Assembly (NCBI GenBank): GCA_017506865.1
Contig: JAFCMP010000086.1
Span: 62,001-126,000, forward strand
Direction of reading: 5' to 3'
Source: Tribonema minus
Lineage: Eukaryota; Sar; Xanthophyceae; Tribonematales; Tribonemataceae
DNA: 64,000 nucleotides
Part shown: piece after piece, positions 12,036 to 23,937 of the stretch
Layout: each line of letters starts with the position of its first letter
Numbering within the stretch: the stretch's first letter is position 1
Notes under the pieces: generated by a model
What the model saw: only the letters and a program-made list of their open reading frames with translations
Told to the model about the DNA's origin: nothing
Databases searched by the model: none
Translations under genes and position numbers: made by a program

Positions 12036-12581
12036 TCACTTCACCATGCCAGTACACTTCGCCAGGCGCCTGCAGACCGTCCCGCTCGCCAGCTTCACGT
12101 GCCACGTCCCGAGGCCGTGTGCAGCGTCATCGGCGTGCACTCGGGTGCAACTGATGACCTTGGTCCTTGGTATCGACATCATGATCAGGAGCTTTCGCAC
12201 GCGTTTTGCTGTATCCGCAAACCGCGGCACGGTCATCAACATGACGCGTGCTTTGGCCCCGGCCGACGCAGCTGGCGCCGGTTTGCCGCTGCTGGACATG
12301 TCCTGCAGCTTTTCTTGTACACGGCGCCGCGAGAGTTCATCATCAACACATTGATGTTGCTGCTGCAGATGAGCCAGCTGTCGTTCAGCATTTTGCTGCG
12401 CGTCCGCGGCTGCGGCGGCATCGCTGCGTTGGAGCTGCAGCTGGTGAGCCTGCTGCTCCAGGTCCTGCTGCTCCCGTTCGTCTGCCAGCGCCGCCTCACT
12501 CTCCGCAACCCTGTCGCGCTCGCGCCGTAGCTGCTGCTGTGCCTCCTGTTGCAGCTGCCGCCGCTGCTCCCGTTCGTGTGT
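12036..12581 (-). CDS. Gln/Glu/Arg-rich coiled-coil ORF
   Basis: A minus-strand frame is open from a possible TAG acceptor at 12582-12584 to a stop at 12036. The first two thirds form a likely coiled coil (REQQDLEQQAHQLQLQRSDA, AERQLAHLQQQHQ, DDELSRRRVQEKLQDM). The rest is a basic, mostly non-helical tail (PRFADTAKRVRKLLIMM). A diverged copy of the first segment (NEREQQAQQQ) lies at about 12620-12710 before an in-frame stop. No named family is recognised. It could be the C-terminal exon of a coiled-coil protein whose other exons I cannot place. It lies head to head with the FBPase gene. Confidence 0.35.
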   Translation of the reverse strand, partial: THEREQRRQLQQEAQQQLRRERDRVAESEAALADEREQQDLEQQAHQLQLQRSDAAAAADAQQNAERQLAHLQQQHQCVDDELSRRRVQEKLQDMSSSGKPAPAASAGAKARVMLMTVPRFADTAKRVRKLLIMMSIPRTKVISCTRVHADDAAHGLGTWHVKLASGTVCRRLAKCTGMVK

Positions 12582-12918
12582 CTACTCTGCCTCAAGCACC
12601 AACGCTGCCTCAAGCGGCAGCGCTGCCCCAAGCGCCCAAGCTGCCTCAAGCGCCCCAGCTGTCGGCTCGCGCCGCGGCTGCTGCTGTGCCTGCTGCTCCC
12701 TTTCGTTGACCAGCATCAGCAGTAAATGGTTTCAGAGATGTTGTTAAAACCAGTTAACGGAACTGTTGCACCAAGTTCGCCCACTCACAGCTCACAGCAT
12801 CACAGCAAAAAAAAGTGACACACATCTCGAAAAGATCGATGTTGAAGTTTGGATGAACTGAAGTTTAACTTGGTGCCTTGAGAAAGGAAGCCTCGCGAAG
12901 GAGTTGCAAGAAGGCAGC
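12582..12918. promoter_or_regulatory. Upstream region of FBPase
   Basis: This 337-bp stretch separates the coiled-coil ORF (minus) from the FBPase start (plus). It begins with GCCTCAAGC-type tandem repeats on the coiled-coil side. A promoter is inferred from position only; no TATA box or initiator is evident. Confidence 0.3.
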
Positions 12919-15900
12919 ATGGTCAGACAATTACACGTGCTTGGCCCATTAGCGGTGCTAGCGCTGCACGTCAATGGAGCTTACGCGTTCACCGCCAAGC
13001 CCTCCTGCGCTGCAGTCACCAAATGCCGCAGGTGCATGGCCAACCAACGACATAGCACAGCCAAGCGAGCCTCGGCGGTGGCACCGCTAAGGCAGCGGCC
13101 TGTTGGTATATACACGACAGACGAGGAACCATCACTTGACAATGCAAGAGATGACTTCCATCCCGAGGAAGATACTGGGCTTGGTGGTGAAGATCGACGA
13201 CAAGGGGAGAAGACTTTTGCTCGATGGCTGGAGGTTGAGACCTGGCGGCGGCCTGAGATTTCTGGTCAGTGATTCAGTAAGCACGAGGCTGCACTGAACA
13301 CAGCTTCAAGTGTAAAGGCTAGGCAGCGAATGCCAATCGCCTACAAGTGCCTGTTGATAGATTGACCACCGGATATGAGCCCGAGCTGCAAGGATACTCC
13401 GAGTGTTACCTGCACTTGATGTTTCCCATCGACTCTTACCCAATACTGCATATCTCGGTAAGGTTTTATGCGTCCTGAAAGGTGCTTGAGCTACCACTCA
13501 CTTGTTTGAAAAAACAGGGAATCTCCTCCTCAGCTTACATGCATCATTCGCTCGTTTGCTCTCAGACATGTCCAGCATCATGATGGCAGTGGAGAGTGCT
13601 TGCAAAACGCTGTCGGCACTGGTCAAGCGTGCGCAAACTGATGATCTGGCGGGCATGTACCATGGGGGAGACTCGGGGGGCGTCAACATCCAGGGGGAGG
13701 CACAGAAAAAGCTGGATGTGGTATCAAACCGCATTATGGTGGCACAACTGTGCTCGCCAGGCGGGCTCAGGTGCGCAACCAGCATTTGCGCGTCGTACAA
13801 GCACACTTCAAACCTTCCTGGGGCAGTGGTTGACGTGTGTTTGTAGCCAGGAACACTGGTTGAGATGTCATGAAAGCGCTGGTCACTGGGTTGTTGAAGC
13901 TGGCGTCAATCATAACTCATGCAACGTGCTGTGCGCTGCTATGGGAAATCACAGTGGATGCCATGATGTGTGAAAAAATGCTATGAATGACGTGAACTGT
14001 ACGAGGACATGTAGTAATGTGAATGATATCGTAACTCAGCAGTAAAGTCAGGTTGCAGCACAGAACATCAAAACATTTCACGCACAGTGCATCTGCTACT
14101 CTCACAGTGTGGCTGGCATGGCTTTTGAAGATCGTGCTGTCTGGCGCAATTGCCACTCTGCACGATGGCACCTACGTTATCTGCTTTTGGCAAGCAGAGC
14201 AATCAAATACTTCAAGTAGTACTCAGTTGATCATCGGAATCGCTTGAATCGGGCAGCTTGAATGGCCTTTGGTTTGCTTGTGAATGTACCGCCACTGAAT
14301 CAATCTAGCAGCTTCAGCCCCAACAAAATTTGATGCTCGTACAGTTGCAGTTTCCACCCAAGCCATCATTTCGAGGTGGACTGATACCTTGAAGTTAAGG
14401 CCAGAGCTGCGAATCACTCAGCCCAACCGCCACGCTACCCCTGAGACGCGCTTATCGAACCTATGCAGCCGTCTAATCCATCATTTTGATCCGACCTCTG
14501 GCAATTGGCCTCCTGCCCTTGCAGCTGCGTAGCTTCAGAGGAGGAGGAGTATCCTCAGATGTGCTCCACTGTTGTAGGCCACAGCGCGTTTACGGGGGAG
14601 TACGCTGCTGTGTTTGACCCCCTGGATGGGAGTGCAAACATTGGGGCAGGCTTGCCATGCGGGACCATTTTTGGCATACTCAAGCGGCCACCAGGGGGGA
14701 AAGTGGGACCACGGTGAGCGCTGCCACACATGTGCATACATGGTGACACTTTATGTAGTACAGTAGACTATGTGCTGTCATAAGGGCTGAACTTTGAATG
14801 TCCTTCAGTACCATACCTTTGGTGTTTACACCACTATACAGAGCATCCTCCAATTCAGTATGCGTCATTGTCAGGGCTAGGTTTTGGGGAAGGTTCGGCA
14901 GTGTGAAACTGGCAGTGAGGGTTTTTGCATCTCTAGATAGCTGCCAGCGAGGAAAGCGAGGTGTAGATGGGGATCAGCAGTTATTCAGTGGTTACGGCTG
15001 TAGCAGTCGCTTGATGGTCCGAAGTACTTGAGCGGTTCACAGTTGGGATGAGATGTGTCACTTTTTTTGTAACTCATGCTCATAAAAGCACTCGTGGGCA
15101 AGTACCCGTACAGTACGAGTACTCGCACAAGGGTTTTTCAAGACCGTACTCGTACAGGACGACTACTAGTACCAGTACTCGTACACAAATGACACACGGA
15201 TGTTCACAACACACTTACACTGGTTTACTCGACTCATTCCAACTGTGGAGAGGTACTGCACTTCCTAGCATTGCCCGGCTCCAGGTGCAGACCATATCTG
15301 TCTTGCCTACGTTGAGGTGCTAAGGAACATTACCATTGTCCGGGGGGGGGGGGGGGGGGGGTATGTATTACTCCCTGTCACGCAACCTTACAAGCGCAAC
15401 TCATTCTGGCCTAACTGTGACCCCAACCCTGCAGAACGGTAATGCAGTCTGGCAAGCGGCTCCTAGCGGCTGGCTACTGCTTGTACGGCGGTCAGACCAA
15501 TCTGGTGCTGACACTTGGCAACGGTGTACAGCAGTTCACGCTGGACCCTAAGAGAGGGGAATTTGTGCTCACCCAGCCAAACATGCGCATCCCCATCCGA
15601 GGCTCTCTGTACTCGGCCAACGAGGCCAACAGCCATGCGTGGGATGGGCGCATTCAGGACTACGTCAACGACCTTAAGACGGGCAGGTGCGCAATATTGT
15701 GTCTGCACATGCCCACTTTTGCATGCCTGTATGTACACGACTAATGGTACGTGTGCAACATGCCTTGTTGGGCCTTTGATATACTTCTTTGAAGTAGATT
15801 GGATGTGATTTGACCATTGTGTCTTACTTTGTGCAGACTGCTGCCACCAGTGCTCAGCATTAGTAACGAGCGCTACACATGCCACTTTCCCCAAATTTTC

Positions 15901-16063
15901 CTGCGGGTCGCGCTACTATGTTGCACAAGTGACTCTGTTGCACAAGTCTTGCGATGCCCGTCATGGCGCTCCCAATTTGCACTGCTGTAGAGCTGTTGCC
16001 ACGGGAGCTGGACACGCACCTCATGTACATGTTTTAGTTCGCGGTCACTGATGGGGTAAGCAT

Positions 16064-16095
<32 letters not shown>

Positions 16096-16988
16096 TTGAT
16101 GCTGCTGTGTGTTTGTGTTGTAGGGGGCCCAGTGGTCAGCAGTACCAGTCACGCTACAACGGAGCATTGATAGCCGACATTCACAACATCCTACATTACG
16201 GCGGGTAAGCGCTGCCTCCTGCGTTCACTTGCCTTATACAATCATGTCTTAAGCATGCGCCTTGCCGATATGCCCAAGAAATGCGTTAGTGACGCACTTC
16301 ATTCCACAATTGGTGCAGTATAGTATGTTGAGTTCTGACGTGTTGTGTCTGACTCAGTAGCAGCTGCATTTCTGGCTCGTTTTAGAAAGTTTGTCCACCA
16401 TCTCACTTGATGCGCATAGTGCACCAAGCAACTGCGTGTGCTACTTGAGGTGTACGGTACTTGATTGCTCGCCAACTCGGCAGTGTACGTCAAGTCAGTT
16501 GCTCTCTGTTTATTATAGTCTATACGACTGATGAATGTTTGATGATGCTGCCAATGCTGAAGCCACAGTGCCTGATTCCGCAAGCTTGTCTGATGCTTGA
16601 CTTTGACTCAAAGGTAATGCTCCAATGTGTTCATTGTGTTTGCGGCATAGTTGGGTTATGCGTTCACAAAAGTTGAGGGGTGTCCAAGCTTGCTGCCCTG
16701 ACTTTGTTATCCAATAATATGCGCATGTTTCTCTGTGCCTCGTTTTCTCTGCCTCTCAGAATTTTCCTGTACCCCGCCGACAACAAGAACCCCAATGGCA
16801 AACTGCGCCTGCTCTATGAGGGCAATCCCATAGGCATGATTGTGGAGCAAGCAGGGGGTGCAGCATCCACAGGCTTTCAGCGCATTCTCGACGTGCCTCC
16901 GTTGAACACGCACCACCGCATACCCACCTTTTTTGGCAGTCCTGAGGATGTGTATGATCTGTGTGCGTACCTCAAGCGGCCGCTGTGA
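12919..16988 (+). CDS. FBP: Fructose-1,6-bisphosphatase, plastid-targeted
   Basis: Six exons (12919-13264, 13518-13770, 14525-14713, 15435-15686, 16124-16204, 16760-16988) splice in phase to 449 residues. The enzyme hydrolyses fructose 1,6-bisphosphate to fructose 6-phosphate, in the Calvin cycle or gluconeogenesis. The N-terminus is a signal peptide (LGPLAVLALHVNGAYA) followed by Phe-24 and a basic Ser/Ala stretch, as in secondary-plastid presequences. Catalytic and metal-binding features are present: KKLD (D182), SEEEE (205-208), DPLDGS (D231, D234), LLAAGYCLY, GGIFLYPAD, KLRLLYE and VEQAGG (E403). The stretch after GTIFGI is short, so the cysteine-bearing redox loop of plant chloroplast FBPase is absent. 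SANIG replaces the usual SSNID. A CTG repeat lies at the end of intron 4. No exon-edge copies are evident in its introns. Confidence 0.95.
15093..15187. repeat. GTACTCGTAC-type short tandem repeats
   Basis: Imperfect repeats of GTACTCGTAC and its complement (GTACGAGTAC) cluster in FBPase intron 3. They alternate in orientation and could form small hairpins. Confidence 0.7.
15342..15361 (+). repeat. Poly-G run, about 20 bp
   Basis: A perfect G homopolymer in FBPase intron 3. Its length is likely to vary in sequencing. Confidence 0.9.
16064..16092 (+). repeat. CTG trinucleotide repeat
   Basis: About nine GCT/CTG units lie about 30 bp before exon 5 of FBPase, overlapping the region where a polypyrimidine tract is expected. 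Confidence 0.85.
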
Positions 16989-17514
16989 AGCAGCGGTCGT
17001 GCAAGTTCTCTCAAGTGACCGTTGTGTGACAAGTGCATTGCAGTTGGTGTTCACAGTGCGCGGTGTGCGTGTTAATGCAATTTGTGTGCACGCAACATCT
17101 GCATGTGCTTTGTGTGCATAATGCTCTGTTTTCTTCAGTGTAGCGTGCCCGCATGACTTTGCCTTGTTTTCTTTTGACATCGTACCAGGAATGTGAGCAT
17201 CACTGCGATCATGAATGTGAGCATCACTGCGATCATAATGTTGCAGTGGCCACACTTCTGCGTTTCTGGAAAAATGCCATGTGTTTGTTTGGCCACACAC
17301 AACTACAGAAAGTGTCAACTTCAAGTTTTTCAGGTTCAACTTCACTTGAGGTTTGGAGAACTTTTGCAAACACGGGAAAGCTCGAACCACCAAGCTAGAC
17401 TGTTGAGACTGGTGGCGGGAGCTATTCAGACGACCGTGGCAACGCTGTGCCCGCGACCACGCTCCCATTCTCGCAATTGCGCGCGCCTACACCAGCCACG
17501 GAGATAGAGATCAG

Positions 17515-20500
17515 ATGCATCCGCATCGCCAGCCGCGCCGTCGGGCCCAGCGCTTGCTGGCGCTATGCATAACAACAAATAATTTGCCGCAAGCCGCAGC
17601 TTTCGTATTATTTCAGCACGGGCCTGGCGCTGTGCAGTGCTGCTCTTGCCATTTGTTGCAAAGTCAGCGACAGCGCCGTCCATCAGTGCAGGTGTTGCAC
17701 ATGGCGTTGAAGCAGCAGGCCGCCACCGCGACTGCCAAGCAAGTACTGGAACTGCAGCATGCGCGGGAGCCGCTTGATATCTTGTGCAAGGCTCACGCTC
17801 ACAGGGCAGCGTACCAGGCGAGCCATCTCTCGCAGGCGCTGCTGAGAGTGGGCAAGGGCGTGCTGTGGGACGTTGCTGCGAGGGAGAGTGTGCTGGCTGA
17901 TGCAAGGCTGGAGGAAGTTCTGCAGGCGTTCTTGCTCCTGCCAGGTGAGCTTGTAACCCTAATGAATAAGCTGTTGCACTCCCAAGCAAAGTATAATCAG
18001 AGCCCGTGCTTGGCGGGAGCGAGATCATGCAGACCGACATCACTTGCATCTGTGGTCAGGACACGTTTGCAGGCTCCTTGCTATGGTGTGCACATCCAGT
18101 AGTTGAGCGGTTTCCTGAAACAGCATTTTCTAGCAGCATTGGTCAGGGACCTCTGTACACGCTTCCCAACGCAGAGTCTGACATCACAATAAATCATGTG
18201 CAGCGAGACACTGATTGTTAAAATGACTCAAGAAGTCGTGTACTGGTTCAACCATTCGTGAAAAGGCATAATGCGTCACGCGCCACATGCATGTTTTCAT
18301 GCTGCCGCAAAGCTATGCCCTAGAGTGCTGCCTGTGTGCGTAAGAAACTGCAATCAAGTCACTTCAAGTTACTTGAAGTTGCGTAATTGTGCACAGTACT
18401 ACCTCATCTTCCATGACAACCTGATGCTGAGCTGCATGACGTGGCTCATTGTTCTTATAGCCTCAAACCGACTAGCTGATGAGTGAAAAGCAACTGTGGT
18501 CGGTGATGCATCATGTGCCCATGCATGATATCATGTGGTGGCAGCCATCTGAGCTTGGATTGCTTACGTCACATTATAGCACACCTAGCATTCCCAATTG
18601 ACAAATGCTTGATGCCGCCATGCACTTGTGCCTTCCTATCGCTCACCTTTGTCATTCTGCTGCAGTCAAGAAGTCTCAACACGCAGTAGACGCTCTGTGG
18701 GCACTTGGGCTCTTGGGGCAACCACCCTCAGAAGGCACCCTCAAAGTGCTGTTGGCGAGGCTAGCGGCAGATGCATCCAAATTGCAGCCAGGCCAGCTGT
18801 CTGCCATTGTGTGGTCGCTACAAAGGATGGGCGCTGAGCATCTGTGCCCACAAGAGTTGAAGAGGCCACTGGAGGCATTAAAGTTGCCCTTCAGCGTGCA
18901 CCAGCGGCTGCTGCCAGGTAATAGGCATGTCGCAAGCACATACAGTAACAATAACTGACAGAAAGACGTGCGGTATGTATAGTAGAGGATATATTACACC
19001 CCTTCAAAATGCTAATGGTGCTCCGCAATGGAAGCATAGATGTCCCAATCTGCCAACCATGCATAGCAATTGCACTGGTGGCGCAGCTGTGCCTATTCAT
19101 AAGTGGTGGCTGCTGTTGGCGATCCATTCGGCTAAACACATTTGGGCAACATGTCATAAGAACATGCTGTGTGTGACGCTGCTCACCGCAACTACGCTCC
19201 TGCCATCTGGCAACATCAACTCAATACGCATAATCGCATGACATTCTCATTGCTGTGAGGTTGTGGCGGTGACTTGAAGTGCTGCGCATGTGCCACTTTA
19301 CATCTGTCGTTGCGAGCAAGAGCAGAGTGCTGATTGCACCTGAGTCACCGCAAACATAGACATCTGTGTGCGCTGATCCCTGTGTTGCAGTTGGCGTCAT
19401 TGCAGTAGGTCTCACCTGGTCTGCAACGATCCATAGCATATCTATGAGTTATGTGCGTTTGTTGTACAAGAGTGTTAGGGACTGCAGCTTGCTTAGGGTT
19501 AGGGTCACTAACCGTAGGTGTTTGTTTGGGCCTGGCGCTGCGGTTTGCGGCCGTAGTCTATCAAGGCTCCAAATGCCTACAACAGCTTGTTTCTTTGCTA
19601 CAACCTTCAGGAGTGCGCATGGCATGGCATGCTCCCCAATGGTATTATAGCAGGTGCGCATATTTGTAGAAGTATTTGCTAGGCTCATCACATGACCCGT
19701 TCTGAAAACTTTCACTTGCACTGGGACCCGGCTGATTGCTCATGCAGCGAGCTGGAGCAACGTGGAGTCCATCATGCAAGAAGTGGAGTTTCGGAGGGAC
19801 GAAATACGCCTGGGAGAAGGCGGCGTTGAGAAGGTGTTGGAGGAGTCCAGACTGACGGCGTGGCAGAGTTGTACAGGTATGTATGTGTGTCAGGTCATGC
19901 CCAATCTAGCCTACATGAAGCGACTCGCAACTTGAATAACAACAAGGCTGGTGCCGCCCACAAGGGCAGTGTATGAGGCATGGTAAGATGATGCGTCAGG
20001 AACACGGTGCATCACAGTGACGCCAGAGCTGCAGCTTACAATGACGTCACTGCAATAGGTGATGTACATCACCTCAATGTCCAGGTGAATTGCAATTGCC
20101 GACTCGTTTCATTAGTTTTGTTACCCATGTTACCAGTTGAAAGTGCGTCTTGTAGTGCTTCGACGGTCAATTTGTCACAACCCTGCCGGTGCATGTCTAC
20201 CAAGCAATGTTACAGTATGTGTGCCGGCGCAGCACCATTTGCTGGTGTGAGTTGTTCATGACGTGCGTGCGCACCCCTCAGTGTGACCATTGCAATGTGT
20301 GCTGCTTCACGCACTTAGTTGGCTTTAAAGTTGAGCCATGTTTGCATCTGTTGCGGCAGTACTGCTGCTTGGTACTGGCGAATGTCGTGCATCGGCGGGT
20401 ATAGCACAAGTTCAACATCGGCTTCATTCTTGCCGCCATCACCATATCCTCAGCAAGACAGGCAGCTGCTTCATGGGGCTGCAGCAGCCGCGGCAAGAAG

Positions 20501-21185
20501 AGCTCCCATAGCGGCAACAGCATGTGCTGTGGTGGTGAACGAATTAGTAATTATGAACGTCAAGCTGGCCGTGCCTGACAGCCATGGCGCAACTACAGAA
20601 ACTCGTGCACCTGGTCCATAGCCACACCTCATGCGGTTATGCATCTATGTAAGCCACTATCCCATCAATCAGCTGATTTGTGTCATCGTTTTCCCTGCGC
20701 CCCTGCATCTGCTGCACCGCCAACGACAAAACACACACACAGGCTTGTCATTCTCCTACAGCGGCAAGACCATGGCGCCACAGCCCATGACACCGACAGT
20801 CATAAAGCTGCGAGAGGCTCTAGCCGAACACACCGGCCAGTTGTACGATGGCGTCCTTATCAACCTCTACATGACCCCCTCGGTGGGCATGCGCTTTCAC
20901 CAGGACCCGGGGCAGGGGGAGGAGTGGACGGAAGAGACGGCCGTCGTTTCCGTAGGCGAAACGCGCCAGTTTGTCATGCGCCGCGTCGACGATCACGCCG
21001 ACAGACACGTGTTCTACGTGTCTTCGGGCGATTGCGTGCGCATGTTTGGCGCGTGTCAGCGAGACTGGCAGCACTGCGTAAAGGTGGAGGGGGGGGCGGC
21101 GGCGGCGGGGGGCGGCCCGCGCGTGAGCTTTGTGTTCAAGCAGAGCATGGCGCATGCCGGCGGCCTTTCAGAAGTAGGGCCTTGA
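17515..21185 (+). CDS. AlkB-family 2OG-Fe(II) dioxygenase with N-terminal helical repeats
   Basis: Four exons (17515-17944, 18666-18917, 19748-19876, 20743-21185) join in phase (1/2 at every junction) to 417 residues. The C-terminal half (about 229-417) is an AlkB domain: RLTAWQS, SYSGKTMAP, the strand VLINLYM, iron ligands H323-x-D325 (FHQDPG) and H381 (WQHCV), and the 2-oxoglutarate arginine R397 (PRVSFVFK). Such enzymes oxidatively demethylate nucleic acids or proteins. The N-terminal half holds amphipathic repeats with the ALWALGLLGQPP and IVWSLQRMG pattern. These resemble octotricopeptide or RAP-protein repeats that bind organellar RNA. The first 40 residues are Arg/Gln/Ala-rich and could be an organelle presequence. 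ATG 17515 is the first in frame; ATG 17701 is an alternative. It lies 526 bp downstream of FBPase on the same strand. Confidence 0.88.
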
Positions 21186-22289
21186 AGCATCTGCTGTGCT
21201 GTAGCTGGCAGTGTCTGTAGTGTGCTGCACTTTGAGGCCTCCATGTACAGTACAATATACTTCGCACTTTGCTTGCCTACAGAAAGAAGCATGTTTTATC
21301 TCAAGACGAAGAAACCATGCTTGATTCTCTCAGCAACGAAGAATGTGTCTTTCTTCAGCTGTTGTCTGCTCTGTGAATGATTTAGTTCAAGCGGGTACTC
21401 TAAGAAGAGAGCTTGCAGTAGCGAACTGGCACATGGCTGCAGCTGATGCTGTGAGTCAACAACTGCAATGGTGGCCATGCTTGTGCCCGACCAGATGAGA
21501 GTCTGGACCTCAACAAAGTGCCAACAACAAATTGTTCTTCTTAGCCAACCTGCAACAGCAAAGGCCTGTGAACCACAGTATGCTTCGTGCTGACAAAGTG
21601 CAGGAGCTACATCACAGTGTTCATCCAATGCTGCCCGCCTCTTATGATTGTGCATGAGCTGCGCACATACAGTAGTTTGAGAATGCTGTGTAGGTACTAA
21701 AGGGCATTATTAAGTAATTTGTTACTCTAGACTTACCCCTTCTCACACATGTGTGTATGATAATGTTGCAGCGAAATCAGGCCCCATTTCTTGCTCGCAA
21801 ATGGTGGTCTCTGATTGTATTTATTCTGACGCTTGCGGCTACAATGTACCAGAGCCCTTGGTTCCTGCCCATAGCACTCCAATAAGTGTGAGGCTGAAAC
21901 AAGTACTTGTGCAGCATGTTATAGATGTGATAGCCACCCCATGCACATTTTGCAACGCAGCTGTAGCCCTGTGCAGTAACACGACGGCCAAGTGATTGCA
22001 TTGGCCTAAGAGTTAAGGATAGGTGAGGGTTCGGCCGATGCCCTAATGCGAGCACAAGCGGAACTGCAGTCAGGGGTGGTTGGGCTTGTGCACAGTGCAA
22101 TGTCGCCCGCCACAGCACAACGTCACCGCCTCTGCGGCAAATGAAGGGGTTCTGCAGCGACATGCGCATGCCGGCGCTGAGTCGTTCATGAGCATTCACG
22201 AGGCTGCAGGCGCATATCCCTTTCTTCAGCGCGGCGCCCACGCACGGCTGCGGCGGCGCGGTGCTGCTGTCACATGACGCGGTGACCCT
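21186..22289. other. Spacer without recognisable gene
   Basis: Only low-complexity or unsupported open frames are seen, including part of a 292-codon minus-strand frame that extends into the inverted duplication. No domain is recognised. Confidence 0.35.
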
Positions 22290-23060
22290 GCATCCGCCGC
22301 GTTGTTGGACTTGGCGCGTTCGCTGATCAACACGCCAACCACGCAGGGGGGGCCTGCGGCGTACATGTATAAGGAGGTGGATACGGTCAAGGGGTCGCTG
22401 CAGACCATGTGCGCCATTGTCGATGTGTAACACCCGCGGGGAGCTGGTGGACTGTTTGTGAAGCAGCATCACGAATGTCAGCACGCAGCGGCGCAGGTTT
22501 GGTGCGCGCAGGAGGTGGAGCAGCGGCGCCGCCGCGGTGCAGCGGGGGGCACAGGTCCGCTCAACACGTGGTACCTCGGAGGTGGTGCCCCTGGCGAACA
22601 TCAGCGAGGGCCAGTGCGCAGACATGCAGGGGGTGGCGTCCGCTGCGATGGTCACCCCCTTCAGCGACCGTCACCCGCTGCATGTCTGCGCACTATCCGC
22701 CGCTGATGCTCGCCAGGGTTAGGGCACCAATTCCGAGATGTTGAGCAGCCCTGCGCCCCCCGCTCAGGCTGCACCGCGGCGCCGCTGCCGCCCATTCTGC
22801 GTGCGCAACACCTGCGCCGCTGCGTTTTGACATTCCTGCTGCTGGCAGTGCGCCACGAAGTGCGCGTGCGAGTCCACCAGCCCCCTGCGCGTAACGCACC
22901 TTGGCGACGGTGCATACGGTCTGCAGTAACCCCTGGACTGTATCCAACTCTGCAATAATGTATGCCGTAGGCCTCCCCTGCGTGGGCGGCGTGTTGATGA
23001 GCAAACGCACTAAGTCTAGCGACGCCAGCGGACGCGGCAGAGTGCACGCCACTGTGATCA
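22290..23060. repeat. Inverted duplication with palindromic centre
   Basis: The plus strand of about 22290-22640 resembles the minus strand of about 23060-22670. Matching blocks include CTGATCAACACGCCAACC against CTCATCAACACGCCGCCC, and a shared Val-Asp-Thr-Val-x-Gly-x-Leu-Gln-Thr coding stretch. The centre (about 22600-22720) is a near-palindrome around GTGCGCAGACATGCAG and its complement. Both arms keep a similar coding frame, with SLINTPTTQG on the plus strand and RLLINTPPTQG on the minus strand. They look like two diverged copies of one exon. I do not recognise the protein. Confidence 0.75.
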
Positions 23061-23316
23061 TCATGATGGTGCCCCCTCCTCCGACTGGGGCCACTGACGG
23101 GGTAACTGGTGCGGTCCTTAACTTCCAGTAACTTCCAGAGCAACTCCCGTAGCGGCTTACACTACAGCAGAAACGTAACCATATCGCCTAGGTAGCTTGC
23201 CCCACTGAGCCCTGCTGGGCCGCTTGCTGCCGCCGATGTCCCTGGAGCGCGCTGGCGTGGTGCTGCTGCAGCAGACACTGATGTCATACATACATGTATC
23301 ACTATTGTCGCCGCAG

Positions 23317-23937
23317 ATCACCAACGCCAGATGATGACGGGAAAGAGATATTGTATCATGCTGCATCAGGTATGTCCAATACATCACTGGTAGATCATGC
23401 TCTTCACTCCGGCGCACACGACATTGTGCAGTACCTGTGGGCCGAGGGCCACGAGTGCACGGCGCGCAGCTGGTGTTATGCAATGAGATCTAGGCGGGTC
23501 ACGATTGCCGAGACCCTCCTTGCACATGGCACGCCTGTGGATCTGGACGAAGTAGATCTTATATGGCGGCCCGACCCTAGAAGTGGCAAAGTGGCTCGTG
23601 AGTTCAGGGCTTTGGGATTGGTTGTCCGCGCAGAAACGCGATAGCGATCTGTCATTCGTCGTCGTAATGTGTTTTCGGGCCTACGGCTGCAGCGCACACA
23701 TGGCCTGAGGTCGTCAAGTGGATGCTAGCAAACGGTGCGCGCTGGCCCGAGCTGAGCCAGCTCGTGCAGGTAGGGGCGCTTGAGGGGTACAAGGTGGTTC
23801 AGGCGGTGCAGCAGCTCGGTTTCCCCTTCGGCAGCAGATGGACATCAGACACGTGCGAGCTGTTGAAGACTGATAGGTATGGCGTGCTGAACGTTCTGCA
23901 CAAGCTGGGGTACCCGTGCACCTGCGACAAGGATTGA
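23317..23937 (+). CDS. Ankyrin-like repeat protein fragment
   Basis: Two exons (23317-23597 and 23693-23937, TGA stop) join in phase 1/2 across a 95-bp intron with a GTGAGT donor. The 173-residue product has repeats of the form found in large divergent ankyrin families of protists and giant viruses: HDIVQYLWAEGHECTARSWC, PEVVKWMLANGARWP and GVLNVLHKLGYPC. Each pairs a short helix with a Gly-x-x-Cys/Trp turn. Exon 1 opens after CCGCAG without an ATG, so earlier exons are missing or the gene is degraded. The inverted duplication just upstream may be related debris. Confidence 0.55.

Noticed and set aside
17426-18049. 207-codon minus-strand open frame
   Set aside because: It overlaps exon 1 of the AlkB gene, whose plus-strand frame joins three further exons in phase; the minus frame has no recognisable domain.
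21777-22655. 292-codon minus-strand open frame
   Set aside because: Composition is low in aliphatic pattern and high in Arg/Pro/Ser. It crosses the inverted duplication and matches no family; it is probably chance in GC-rich DNA.
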